Notes under the pieces: generated by a model | Seen by the model: only the letters and a program-made list of their open reading frames with translations | Told to the model about the DNA's origin: nothing | The model's database searches: none | Source: Bordetella petrii | Lineage (GTDB): Bacteria; Pseudomonadota; Gammaproteobacteria; Burkholderiales; Burkholderiaceae_B | Direction of reading: 5' to 3' | Length of the DNA: 64,000 bases | NCBI GenBank assembly: GCA_017745595.1 | Contig: WMBV01000014.1 | Span: 62,001 to 126,000 of the forward strand | Position numbers and translations under genes: made by a program | Part shown: positions 1-7,158 of the stretch, piece after piece | Layout: each line of letters starts with the position of its first letter | Position numbering within the stretch: the stretch's first letter is position 1

Positions 1-747
1 ACCCTCAATAGCACACTGCGGCTCGACGGCGGCCGCACGCCCATGGCGGGCAAGATACAGATCGCGGCGCGTGGCCTGCGCCTGAAAAAGCTGTTTCCCA
101 AGGTGGAATCGATGCAGCGGGCGCTGGGCCAATTGAACGGCGACGCCGCGCTGACCGGCACCGGCAATTCCGTGGCCGCGCTGCTGGGTTCGGCCAGCGG
201 CGATACCAAGCTGCTGGTCAACGATGGCGTGATCAGCCGCGCGCTGATGGAGATCGCCGGCCTGAACGTGGGCAACTACGTGATCAGCAAATTGTTCGGC
301 GACGAAGAGGTCAAGATCAATTGCGGCGCGGCCGATCTGCAAATGAAAAAAGGCGTGATGACGCCGCGGGTGTTCGTGTTCGACACCGAGAATGCCGTGG
401 TGCAGATCGATGGCTCCGTCAGCTTCAAGGACGAGACCCTGGACCTGGACATCAACCCCAAGAGCAAGGGCGTGCGTGTGTTTTCGCTGCGCTCGCCGCT
501 GTATGTGCGCGGCACGTTCGCCGATCCGAAGGCCGGCGTGCAGGTGCTGCCGCTGGCCGCGCGCGGCGCGGGGGCGGTGGCGCTGGGCGTGCTGTTGACG
601 CCGGTGGCCGGTTTGCTGGCGCTGGTGGCGCCCAGCGCGGGCGAAGAAGAAAACCAGTGCGCCACGCTGTTGCGGCAGATGCACGAGCCGCCCAAGGCGC
701 CGCCGGCCAAGGGTCGGGCGGACGGCGGCAAGGACGCAAGCAAATAG
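1..747 (+). CDS. AsmA family protein, C-terminal part (gene starts before the window)
   Basis: The reading frame is open from base 1 to the TAG at 745-747, and the first 14 codons before the first ATG read as sensible protein (TLNSTLRLDGGRTP), so the gene is cut by the window edge. The sequence shows the repetitive beta-rich pattern of the AsmA C-terminal region: LNGDAALTGTGNSVAALLGSA, GDTKLLVNDGVISRALMEIA, then a stretch on dominance of low-complexity Ala/Gly near the end and a final conserved Cys-containing segment (NQCATLLRQ). AsmA-like proteins are inner-membrane-anchored periplasmic bridge proteins linked to phospholipid transport and outer-membrane assembly. The family assignment is good; the exact role is not determined. 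It converges on the TetR gene 17 bases downstream. Confidence 0.85.
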   Translation, partial: TLNSTLRLDGGRTPMAGKIQIAARGLRLKKLFPKVESMQRALGQLNGDAALTGTGNSVAALLGSASGDTKLLVNDGVISRALMEIAGLNVGNYVISKLFGDEEVKINCGAADLQMKKGVMTPRVFVFDTENAVVQIDGSVSFKDETLDLDINPKSKGVRVFSLRSPLYVRGTFADPKAGVQVLPLAARGAGAVALGVLLTPVAGLLALVAPSAGEEENQCATLLRQMHEPPKAPPAKGRADGGKDASK

Positions 748-762
748 GGCGCGCAGGCGCCC
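747..762. terminator. Short GC hairpin between convergent genes
   Basis: GGGCGC (747-752) pairs with GCGCCC (757-762) around a four-base loop, directly between the stop of the AsmA gene and the stop of the convergent TetR gene. There is no U-run on either side, so intrinsic termination is only a possibility. Confidence 0.25.
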
Positions 763-764
763 GC

Positions 765-1373
765 TCAGGCGGACGCGGCCAGCGCGTCCCAGGCCAGCAT
801 GGCCAGCCGGGCCGATTGCTGCAGAACCTTGCGCGACGCGCCGTCGCGCGCCTGGATGGCCATGCCGTTCAACAGGGTGGCATAGTAGGCGGCCAGCGCT
901 GGCAGGTCGGTGTGCGCGGGCAGTTCGCCTTGGCGCACGGCACCGCGCAGCCGCTGCAGGATCAGCGCCTGGGTGTGGCGCCGGCTGTCGCACAGCATCT
1001 TGTGCACCGGGGCGTGGTCTTCCGCGCCGGTAGGGGCGCCCAGCACGATCAGGCAGCCCCGGGGGCGGCCCGGCTGGGTGCCGGCGCGGGCCGCGGCCAG
1101 CAGCATGTTCTCGATGCCGGCGCGGGCCGTGGGCGCGCGCAGCAGTTCGGCGTGCGCGCAGTTGCCTTCGCGGCTGCTGTACAGCGCCATGGCGTCGCGG
1201 AACAGCAGTTCTTTCGAGCCGAACGCGCTGTACAGGCTGGGCGCATTGATGCCCATCGCGGCCGTCAGGTCGGCCAGCGACGTGCTTGCGTAGCCTTTCT
1301 CCCAGAACAGGTCCATGGCCTTTTGCAAGGCGGCGTCGCGGTCGAAAGAGCGGGGGCGTCCTCGTTCTGCCAT
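765..1373 (-). CDS. TetR/AcrR family transcriptional regulator
   Basis: 202-residue protein of normal TetR length. The N-terminal helix-turn-helix is clear: GRPRSFDRDAALQKAMDLFW, then KGYASTSLADLTAAMGINAP and SLYSAFGSKELLFRDAM (about residues 5-60). The remaining part is the variable all-helical ligand and dimer domain, with a CLIVLGAPTG segment seen in the YafC/NemR-like branch. It diverges from the short-chain dehydrogenase at 1467 across a 93-base gap that contains a 26-base palindrome, so it most likely represses that gene and itself. The ligand is unknown, perhaps the substrate of the dehydrogenase. Confidence 0.9.
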   Translation of the reverse strand: MAERGRPRSFDRDAALQKAMDLFWEKGYASTSLADLTAAMGINAPSLYSAFGSKELLFRDAMALYSSREGNCAHAELLRAPTARAGIENMLLAAARAGTQPGRPRGCLIVLGAPTGAEDHAPVHKMLCDSRRHTQALILQRLRGAVRQGELPAHTDLPALAAYYATLLNGMAIQARDGASRKVLQQSARLAMLAWDALAASA

Positions 1374-1431
1374 AAGGGCGATTCTACTCGCCGCATGCCG
1401 CGCTTGACGGCTACCCGTCTATCGGGTGATG

Positions 1432-1457
1432 ATATTTGTATCGATCACTACAAATAT
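1432..1457. promoter_or_regulatory. Probable TetR operator
   Basis: ATATTTGTA at 1432-1440 and its exact reverse complement TACAAATAT at 1449-1457 flank an 8-base centre with a symmetric GATC, making a 26-base near-perfect palindrome in a very GC-rich surrounding. It ends 9 bases before the dehydrogenase ATG. A TTGACG at 1404-1409 may be the -35 element of the dehydrogenase promoter, placing the palindrome over the -10/start region. Size and symmetry fit a TetR-family operator. Confidence 0.7.
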
Positions 1458-1466
1458 GGATTTATC

Positions 1467-2207
1467 ATGTTAGACCTGCAAGGCAAGATCGCATTCGTTA
1501 CCGGCGGCAGCCGCGGCATCGGGGCTGCCATCGCACGCCACTTGGCCGCGCGCGGCGCCGATATCGCCATTACCTACGTCAGCACGCCCGAGCGGGCGCA
1601 GGCGCTGGTGGAAGAATTACGCGGCGCGGGCCGGCGCGCCCGTGCCTATGCGGCCGACGCGGCCGACCCCCGGCAGGTGCGCGCCGCCGTGGAGCAGGCC
1701 GTGCGCGACCTGGGCGGCCTGGATATCTTGGTCAACAACGCTGGCATTTTCATTGCGGGCGACCTGGGCGAGTTTCCGCACGCCGATTTCCAGCGCACCA
1801 TGGACGTCAACGTGGGCGCCGTGTTCGCGGCCATCCAGGCGGCCTTGCCGCATCTGCCGCGCGGCGGGCGCGTCATCAACATCGGCAGCTGCCTGGCCGA
1901 CCGCACGGGCGAGGCAGGCCTGGCCGCCTACTCCGCCAGCAAGGCGGCGGTGGCAGGCCTGACCAAGGGTGCCGCGCGCGACCTGGGGCCGCGCGGCATT
2001 ACCGTCAACGTGGTGCATCCGGGCCCCATCGATACCGACATGAACCCCGCCCAGCGCGAAGGCGCCGCCGAAAGCGCGGCGGCCCTGGCCCTGCAGCGCT
2101 ATGGCCACGTCGACGACATCGCCGGCATGGTGGGCTACCTGGCCAGCCCGGCCGCCGGCTACGTCACCGGCGCGGAAATATCGGTGGACGGCGGGTTCGC
2201 CGCCTAG
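1467..2207 (+). CDS. SDR family NAD(P)-dependent oxidoreductase
   Basis: 246-residue classical short-chain dehydrogenase. The nucleotide-binding motif TGGSRGIGAAIA is near residue 12, NNAG near residue 90, and the catalytic Ser (INIGSCLADR) and YSASK tetrad follow; the C-terminus ends in the usual YVTGAEISVDGGF. The start at 1467 gives the standard N-terminus (MLDLQGKIAFVTGG) and lies just after the operator; the open frame extends far upstream only because of the GC bias. It is probably repressed by the divergent TetR protein. Substrate unknown; family members include 3-oxoacyl reductases and aldehyde or ketone reductases. Confidence 0.9.
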   Translation: MLDLQGKIAFVTGGSRGIGAAIARHLAARGADIAITYVSTPERAQALVEELRGAGRRARAYAADAADPRQVRAAVEQAVRDLGGLDILVNNAGIFIAGDLGEFPHADFQRTMDVNVGAVFAAIQAALPHLPRGGRVINIGSCLADRTGEAGLAAYSASKAAVAGLTKGAARDLGPRGITVNVVHPGPIDTDMNPAQREGAAESAAALALQRYGHVDDIAGMVGYLASPAAGYVTGAEISVDGGFAA

Positions 2208-2226
2208 GGCCTGTCGGTGTCCATGA

Positions 2227-2382
2227 CCGGTCCTGGCCTTCGCTGGCGCGGACATACTCTGCGGCGATCTGCCCGCCGACGAGATCGCCGCCGTCGACGG
2301 CATCGACATGCTGCCGGTGGGCGCGCAGGCCAAGGCGGCTGCCATCCGTGCGCGATACCCGCCCGGGACGGATGGCCCGTAA
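2227..2382 (+). pseudogene. Possible C-terminal gene remnant, unrecognised
   Basis: After a TGA at 2224-2226 the frame stays open for 51 codons to TAA at 2380-2382 and reads as plausible protein (LAFAGADILCGDLPADEIAA and so on), ending exactly where the DnaA-box-like array begins. It has no start codon or ribosome site of its own near the beginning. It could be the tail of a decayed gene or simply GC-rich non-coding DNA. I do not recognise the family. Confidence 0.25.
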
Positions 2383-2383
2383 G

Positions 2384-2450
2384 TTGTCCACGGCTTGTGC
2401 ACCGGGTTATACATGCAGTATGCACGGGCTTATCCACAGCGTTGTCCCCA
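2384..2450 (+). repeat. Helically phased array of DnaA-box-like 9-mers
   Basis: Six 9-mers related to the DnaA box TTATCCACA lie in the same orientation: TTGTCCACG (2384), TTGTGCACC (2395), TTATACATG (2407), GTATGCACG (2418), TTATCCACA (2430, a perfect consensus box) and TTGTCCCCA (2442). Start-to-start distances are 11, 12, 11, 12 and 12, i.e. one helical turn each, so all would face one side of the DNA. The stretch lies in the 350-base gap between the dehydrogenase and tRNA-Lys. No AT-rich unwinding element or dnaA/dnaN gene is nearby, so a chromosomal origin is unlikely; a DnaA-binding regulatory or titration site is possible. Confidence 0.55.
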
Positions 2451-2499
2451 GTCCGGCCGCGGCCTGGCCCGAACGGGTAGTGGGCCGGAAAAAACCATG

Positions 2500-2505
2500 T
2501 ATAAT
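2500..2505 (+). promoter_or_regulatory. Candidate -10 element for tRNA-Lys
   Basis: A perfect TATAAT at 2500-2505 lies 51 bases before the tRNA. A second, weaker TATAGT is at 2535-2540. No good -35 hexamer is visible for either, so which one drives the tRNA is open. Confidence 0.45.
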
Positions 2506-2556
2506 CTCGTTCTTCTCGCGGCGGGGCGCCTGTTTATAGTGCGTTTCGCGGCTAGC

Positions 2557-2632
2557 GGGCTGTTAGCTCAGTTGGTAGAGCAGCGGACTCTTAATCCGTA
2601 GGTCGAGTGTTCGAGCCACTCACAGCCCACCA
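2557..2632 (+). tRNA. tRNA-Lys (anticodon CTT)
   Basis: A 76-base cloverleaf can be folded by eye. The acceptor stem is GGGCTGT/ACAGCCC, the D-arm contains TAGCTCAGTTGGTAGAGC, the anticodon stem is GCGGA/TCCGT with loop CTCTTAA giving anticodon CTT (2590-2592), the T-arm contains GTTCGAG, and an encoded CCA ends the gene. It reads the AAG lysine codon. A Rho-independent terminator follows 21 bases later. Confidence 0.97.
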
Positions 2633-2653
2633 GAATTCTTGCGGTAGAAAATC

Positions 2654-2687
2654 AAGCACTTGCGCGTAGGCGCCGGTGCTTTTTTTT
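2654..2687 (+). terminator. Rho-independent terminator of tRNA-Lys
   Basis: AAGCAC (2654-2659) pairs with GTGCTT, and the inner TGCGC/GGCGC pairing extends the stem; eight T residues follow (2680-2687). It is a typical intrinsic terminator just after the tRNA. Confidence 0.85.
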
Positions 2688-2810
2688 CGTCCGTCACACC
2701 CCCATCGCTTCCCCGCCTCAGGGCGCCGCCTTTCTTCGCCGCGCGGGTTGTATTCCAAATTTCGCACAAAGCAGAAATCTTTCTGTAGCTGTGGTCAGCT
2801 CATAGGGTTA

Positions 2811-2844
2811 GTACTAAATATGGAACAAAAACCAAATATGGTAC
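2811..2844 (+). promoter_or_regulatory. Two tandem operators of the XRE regulon
   Basis: ACCAAATATGGTAC at 2831-2844 has the form ACCA-N4-TGGTAC. A degenerate copy, GTACTAAATATGGAAC at 2811-2826, lies 18 bases upstream (centre to centre). The same motif precedes the XRE regulator gene (14105) and the divergent 19548/19710 promoters. Both copies are 55-88 bases before the first receptor gene of the forward operon. Confidence 0.6.
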
Positions 2845-2898
2845 GGTTCTACCAGCCCGTCGCGTATGCCATTTCCCTGTTCGATTGGAGTCGATGCC

Positions 2899-3924
2899 AT
2901 GTGTACACCGCTGTCCCGCTCGTGGGCCGCAGCCATCCTGCTTGTCTTGGGGCTTTCAGCGGGAAATTCGGCGCTGGCGCAAGACGCCGCGCTGGAAGCC
3001 GCCGCCAAGAAAGAGGGTTCGCTGACGCTTTACCACACCATGCCCTCCGGCGACATGGAGGTGGTCACCAAGGCGTTCACAAAAAAGTACGGCATCCCCG
3101 TGAAGGCCTGGCGCGCCAGTTCGGCCCAGGTGCTGCGGCGCGTGGTTACCGAAGCCCGCGCGGGTAACTATGCGGTCGATTTCATCGAAAACAACGGCCC
3201 GGAAATGGAAGCCCTGCACCGCGAGGGCCTGCTGGCCAAAGTGGATTCGCCCACGCTGGCCCAGGTGATTCCGGCCGCTTTGCCGCCGCACGGCGAATGG
3301 GTGGGCAACACCATCGACGTCTTCGTGCAGGCCTACAACACCGATCAGGTAAAGAAGGAAGATCTGCCCAAGTCCTACGATGATCTCCTGGATCCGAAAT
3401 GGAAGGGCAAGCTGGGTATCGAGGCCACCGATATGTACTGGTTCGCCACCCTGGGCGAAAAGCTGGGCATGGAGAAAACCGTCGATCTGTTCAAGCACAT
3501 CGTCGAGACCAACGGCATTTCTTCCCGCCAGGGCCATTCGCTGCTGGCCAATCTCGTTGCCTCGGGCGAAGTTCCGTTCGCCCTGACGGTGTTGAACTAC
3601 ATGGTGCCCCAGTTGCAGAAAAAAGGCGCGCCGGTCGACGCGACGCTGCTGTCCCCCTCGATTGCATATTTTCGTGGGGTCGGCGTAACCAAGAATGCCC
3701 AGCATCCCAACGCGGCCCGGCTGTTCTATGACTTCATCGAAGGCGAGACGGGGCAGAAGCTGCTGGTCACGCGTTCCAAAATTCCCGTGCTCCGCGACCT
3801 CGACTCGGGCGTGCTCCGCGAACAGCTGGTTTTCGTCGATCCGGTCAAATTCCTGGACAACAACATTGAGTGGACGAGAATGTTCGAGGACAGCGTCATC
3901 CGCTACAACCCCGCCAAGCGCTGA
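2899..3924 (+). CDS. ABC transporter substrate-binding protein (receptor 1 of 3)
   Basis: 341-residue periplasmic receptor of the SBP_bac_6/ferric-type family. The start at 2899 follows TTGGAG and gives a clean signal peptide (MCTPLSRSWAAAILLVLGLS, cleavage after ALA-Q); an upstream in-frame ATG at 2866 would spoil it. The core shares LTLYHTMPSGDMEVVTKAF, KKYGIPVKAWRASS and GHSLLANLVASGEVPFALT with the receptors at 7159 and 9057. Ferric-binding proteins carry an adjacent Tyr pair (NYY) where this one has LNY, so iron is unlikely to be the ligand and an organic acid is more plausible. First gene of the operon that ends with the permease and ATPase. Confidence 0.88.
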   Translation: MCTPLSRSWAAAILLVLGLSAGNSALAQDAALEAAAKKEGSLTLYHTMPSGDMEVVTKAFTKKYGIPVKAWRASSAQVLRRVVTEARAGNYAVDFIENNGPEMEALHREGLLAKVDSPTLAQVIPAALPPHGEWVGNTIDVFVQAYNTDQVKKEDLPKSYDDLLDPKWKGKLGIEATDMYWFATLGEKLGMEKTVDLFKHIVETNGISSRQGHSLLANLVASGEVPFALTVLNYMVPQLQKKGAPVDATLLSPSIAYFRGVGVTKNAQHPNAARLFYDFIEGETGQKLLVTRSKIPVLRDLDSGVLREQLVFVDPVKFLDNNIEWTRMFEDSVIRYNPAKR

Positions 3925-3962
3925 ATGAGAACCGCCGACCGACTCTTGCTGGATATGCGCAT

Positions 3963-6338
3963 ATGAAGGAACCGATTCAAGCCGGGCTGGACGAAGCCGT
4001 AGTCGAGCAGCCGCCACGCACCAGCCGCAAGGCGCGCTACATCGGCAAGTCGGTCAAGCGCCTGGAAGATCTGCCCCTGGTGCGCGGCAAGGGGACCTTC
4101 GTCGGAGACTTGTCGTTTCCGCGACAGCTCCATATGCGCGTCGTGCGCGCATCCGTGGCGCGTGGCCGCATTCAATCGGTGGACGTCCAGGCGGCGCTGA
4201 AGATGCGCGGCGTCGTCGCGGCCTGGACGGCATCGGATGTACGCGAGGTTCCGCCTATCGCCTACCGGGCCACCAATATCAAAGGGCTCGATCCCTATCG
4301 CCAGCCCGTGTTGGCCCGAGATTATGTCCGCTATGTCGGCGAACCCGTGGCGGTGGTGTTTGCCGAAGACGCCTATCTGGCCGAGGATGCGGCGGCATGC
4401 GTCGTCGTCGACGTCGAGGCGCTCGAGCCCGTGCTGGACGCGATGGCAGCCCCAGGGGAATTCGAGCCCGGGCGCACGACCGAACCGGTCATCCTCGAAA
4501 AAAGCTACGGCGACGTCGATGCCGGCCTGGCGGCCGCGTACAAGGTCATCGAGCTCGAGCTGTCGATCGGCCGGCATACGGCGATTCCTATGGAAACACG
4601 GGGCGCGCTGGCCCGCTACGACGAGGCGCGCGACCACCTCGAGCTGCACGGGGCGGCCAAGCGGCCCCACCTGAACCGCGATCAATTGGCCGTGCTGTTG
4701 AAGCGCCCGCCTTCCTCGATCGATCTGTACGAGAACCACGTAGGAGGAAGCTTCGGGGTGCGTGGCGAGCTGTATCCCGAAGATGTGCTGGTTTGCCTGG
4801 GTGCGCTGCGCCTGAAGCGGCCCGTCAAATGGATCGAAGATCGCCGGGAACACATGATGGCGACGAACCATTCGCGCCAGCAAACGCATCGAATCCGGGC
4901 GGGCGTGGACGAGTACGGCCAGATCCTGGCTATCGAGGACACCATCTTTCATGACCAGGGCGCGTATGTCCGCACGCACGGGGCCCGCGTCCTGGACATG
5001 ACCATGGGCCTGTTATTGGGTCCTTACAAGTCGCCCAGCTATCGAAGCAAAGGCCATTACCGGCTGACCAACAAAACGCCCGCGGCAACCTATCGGTCTC
5101 CGGGCAGATTCGAAGGGTCGTTCGTGCAAGAGCGGCTGATGGACGCCATCGCGCATGCGCTCTCGCTGGACCGTATCACGGTGCGCCGCCGCAACCTCGT
5201 CGACAAGAGCCAGATGCCGTACCGCCGCGACGTGGACGCCAATGGCGAGCACGTCATTCTGGACTCCGGCGATTACGCCTTGCTGCTGGACAAGGCCCTG
5301 GACCTGGCCCAGTGGGACAAGTTGAAGGAAGAAATCGAGCAGCGCCGCCGCCAGGGCGAGCATGTCGGGCTGGGCCTGGGCATGTTCGTGGAAAAAAGCG
5401 GCATGGGTCCCTTCGATGGCGTGCGCATTTCGGTCGACACCGACGGCTACGTCGAAGTGGTTACCGGCGCGGCCTCGGTGGGGCAGGGCGTTGAGACGGT
5501 GATGGCGCAGATCTGCGCCGAAACGCTGGGCGTGGATTATCGGCGTGTGCGCGTCGTACACGGCCAAACACAGCGTATTGCCTACGGCAACGGCGCGCAC
5601 GCCTCGCGAGTGACCGTGATTACCGGGGGCGCGACGCAAGTCGCGGCGCAGAAAGTGCGCGACAAGGCAATCGATGTCGCCGCCCAGATGCTGGGTGCCG
5701 CTGCCGAAGTGCTGGATGTGGTCGATGGCAGGGTGGTGTATGCCGACGGCAGCGACGACAGGGCAATCAGCCTGGCCGACATCGCCAAGAATTTGAGTCC
5801 GGCCTCGAAGATCCGTGGCAAACGCGACCCGGGGCTTTGCGCCGAAGGATGGTTTCATACCGAGGACGAGACCTACCCGTACGGCATCCATATCGCCATG
5901 GTCCGCGTCGACACGGGTACGGGCGGCGTCGCGGTCGAGCGCTACTTCATTGCTTACGACGTCGGCCGCGCGGTCAATCCGATGCTGATCGAAGGACAAA
6001 TGCACGGAGGGCTGGCGCAGGGAATCGGCGGAGCCTTGTTCGAAGAGTTTTTGTACGACGACCAGGGCCAGCCGCTATCGATCACCTTCGCCGACTACCT
6101 GATTCCAACCGCCCATGAAATTCCGGTGGTGCAGGTGCTGATCACCGAAGATGCCCCCAGCCCGTTGAACCCCCTGGGGCTCAAGGGCGCCGGCGAAGGC
6201 GGCGTAACGGCCGCGGGCGCGGCGATTGCCTCGGCCATCGATGATGCGCTGGCGATGCCAGGCCTTATTACCCGTCTGCCGGTGTCGCCGCAGCGGCTTA
6301 AACGATTGATCAGCAGCCGCGCGGGCGCAACTTGCTGA
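3963..6338 (+). CDS. Xanthine dehydrogenase/aldehyde oxidase-type molybdopterin-binding subunit
   Basis: 791-residue large (CoxL/XdhB-like) subunit of a molybdenum hydroxylase, which inserts a water-derived hydroxyl into an aldehyde or N-heterocycle. The N-terminal hammerhead domain begins YIGKSVKRLEDLPLVRGKGT; the Mo-cofactor domains show VGGSFGVRGE (about residue 260), SVGQGVETVMAQI and GNGAHASR; the catalytic Glu sits in KGAGEGG (about residue 742). Start at 3963 was chosen because the upstream extension overlaps the preceding gene and is not family-like. The FAD and 2Fe-2S partners are not next to it but in the reverse operon at 18179-19548, an unusual split. Length is normal for the family. 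Substrate unknown. Confidence 0.9.
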   Translation: MKEPIQAGLDEAVVEQPPRTSRKARYIGKSVKRLEDLPLVRGKGTFVGDLSFPRQLHMRVVRASVARGRIQSVDVQAALKMRGVVAAWTASDVREVPPIAYRATNIKGLDPYRQPVLARDYVRYVGEPVAVVFAEDAYLAEDAAACVVVDVEALEPVLDAMAAPGEFEPGRTTEPVILEKSYGDVDAGLAAAYKVIELELSIGRHTAIPMETRGALARYDEARDHLELHGAAKRPHLNRDQLAVLLKRPPSSIDLYENHVGGSFGVRGELYPEDVLVCLGALRLKRPVKWIEDRREHMMATNHSRQQTHRIRAGVDEYGQILAIEDTIFHDQGAYVRTHGARVLDMTMGLLLGPYKSPSYRSKGHYRLTNKTPAATYRSPGRFEGSFVQERLMDAIAHALSLDRITVRRRNLVDKSQMPYRRDVDANGEHVILDSGDYALLLDKALDLAQWDKLKEEIEQRRRQGEHVGLGLGMFVEKSGMGPFDGVRISVDTDGYVEVVTGAASVGQGVETVMAQICAETLGVDYRRVRVVHGQTQRIAYGNGAHASRVTVITGGATQVAAQKVRDKAIDVAAQMLGAAAEVLDVVDGRVVYADGSDDRAISLADIAKNLSPASKIRGKRDPGLCAEGWFHTEDETYPYGIHIAMVRVDTGTGGVAVERYFIAYDVGRAVNPMLIEGQMHGGLAQGIGGALFEEFLYDDQGQPLSITFADYLIPTAHEIPVVQVLITEDAPSPLNPLGLKGAGEGGVTAAGAAIASAIDDALAMPGLITRLPVSPQRLKRLISSRAGATC

Positions 6339-6353
6339 AACGGAACACTCACC

Positions 6354-7082
6354 ATGGCTGATTCTCTGAGCACTTTGAAGCATGACCTGGCGCTGGCACA
6401 CCGCATTCTGGTGAGCCAGGGGGTCATGGACGCCTTTGGCCACGTCAGTGTGCGCCATCCGGAAGACCGCGAGCGGTTCTTGTTGCCGATCTCCGGCGCG
6501 CCCAGCCGCGTGACCGCCGACGACATCATCGAGTACGACATGAACGCCGAGCCGGTGCAAGCGACTCGGGCGCGGCTGTTCTCCGAGCGCATTATCCATA
6601 GCGCCATCTATCGCGCCCGCCCCGATGTCAACGCCATTTGCCACCATCATTCCGCGGCGATCATGCCGTTCTGCCAGACCGGCGCCGAACTGCGCCCCAG
6701 TACGCAGACTGGCGCTTCGATGGGGGCGCGGGTGCCCTATTGGGATAGCCGCGACGAGTTCGGCGAAACGCGCCTGCTGGTCGTAACACAGGCCGAGGGC
6801 GATTCGCTGGCGCGCGCGCTGGGGCCGTGGTGGACGGTGCTGATGCGCCGCCACGGCGCGACCGTGGTAGGGCAGGACCTGTACGAGACCGTGCACCGCA
6901 GCGTGCACGGCTGCGCCGACGCGGCCAGCCAGATACAGGCGCGCGCGCTGGGCAGCGTGCAACCGCTGAGCGACGAAGAGCAACGGCTGGCCGGCACGCT
7001 GCGCGCCGATCCGGTGATGCGCTGCTGGTCTCACTGGAGCGCCGTGATGGCACCCCAGCTGCGATTGAACGTGACGGAATGA
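6354..7082 (+). CDS. Class II aldolase/adducin family protein
   Basis: 242-residue cytosolic protein of normal length for the family. Zinc ligands are visible in AICHHHSAAIMPFC (about residues 95-100) and in the later His of LMRRHGATVVG (about residue 166). The N-terminal part (DLALAHRILVSQGVMDAFGH, then VSVRHPEDRERFLL) is the standard opening. Members cleave or decarboxylate hydroxyl-substituted acids or phosphosugars (fuculose-phosphate aldolase, several decarboxylases). It lies 15 bases after the hydroxylase subunit, so the two are co-transcribed, and probably acts on a downstream intermediate. Exact reaction not deducible. Confidence 0.88.
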   Translation: MADSLSTLKHDLALAHRILVSQGVMDAFGHVSVRHPEDRERFLLPISGAPSRVTADDIIEYDMNAEPVQATRARLFSERIIHSAIYRARPDVNAICHHHSAAIMPFCQTGAELRPSTQTGASMGARVPYWDSRDEFGETRLLVVTQAEGDSLARALGPWWTVLMRRHGATVVGQDLYETVHRSVHGCADAASQIQARALGSVQPLSDEEQRLAGTLRADPVMRCWSHWSAVMAPQLRLNVTE

Positions 7083-7158
7083 ACGGCGAGCCGTTCCGCG
7101 ATGTCTTCCCGGCGGGTATTTGCCGCCGCCCCGTGTGCCATGCCCGTAGGAGGGCGAC

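Noticed and set aside
2384-2450. Chromosomal origin of replication
   Set aside because: DnaA-like boxes are present but there is no AT-rich unwinding region and no dnaA, dnaN, parA or gidA gene next to it.
1436-2539. Long forward frame overlapping the SDR gene in another phase
   Set aside because: Arg/Gly-rich low-complexity translation; the SDR frame has full catalytic motifs.
2557-2632. tRNA-Lys as an integration site for a genomic island carrying the catabolic genes
   Set aside because: No integrase and no repeat of the tRNA 3' end downstream; a partial GTTCGAGCC match at about 28793 lies within a coding gene and is too short.
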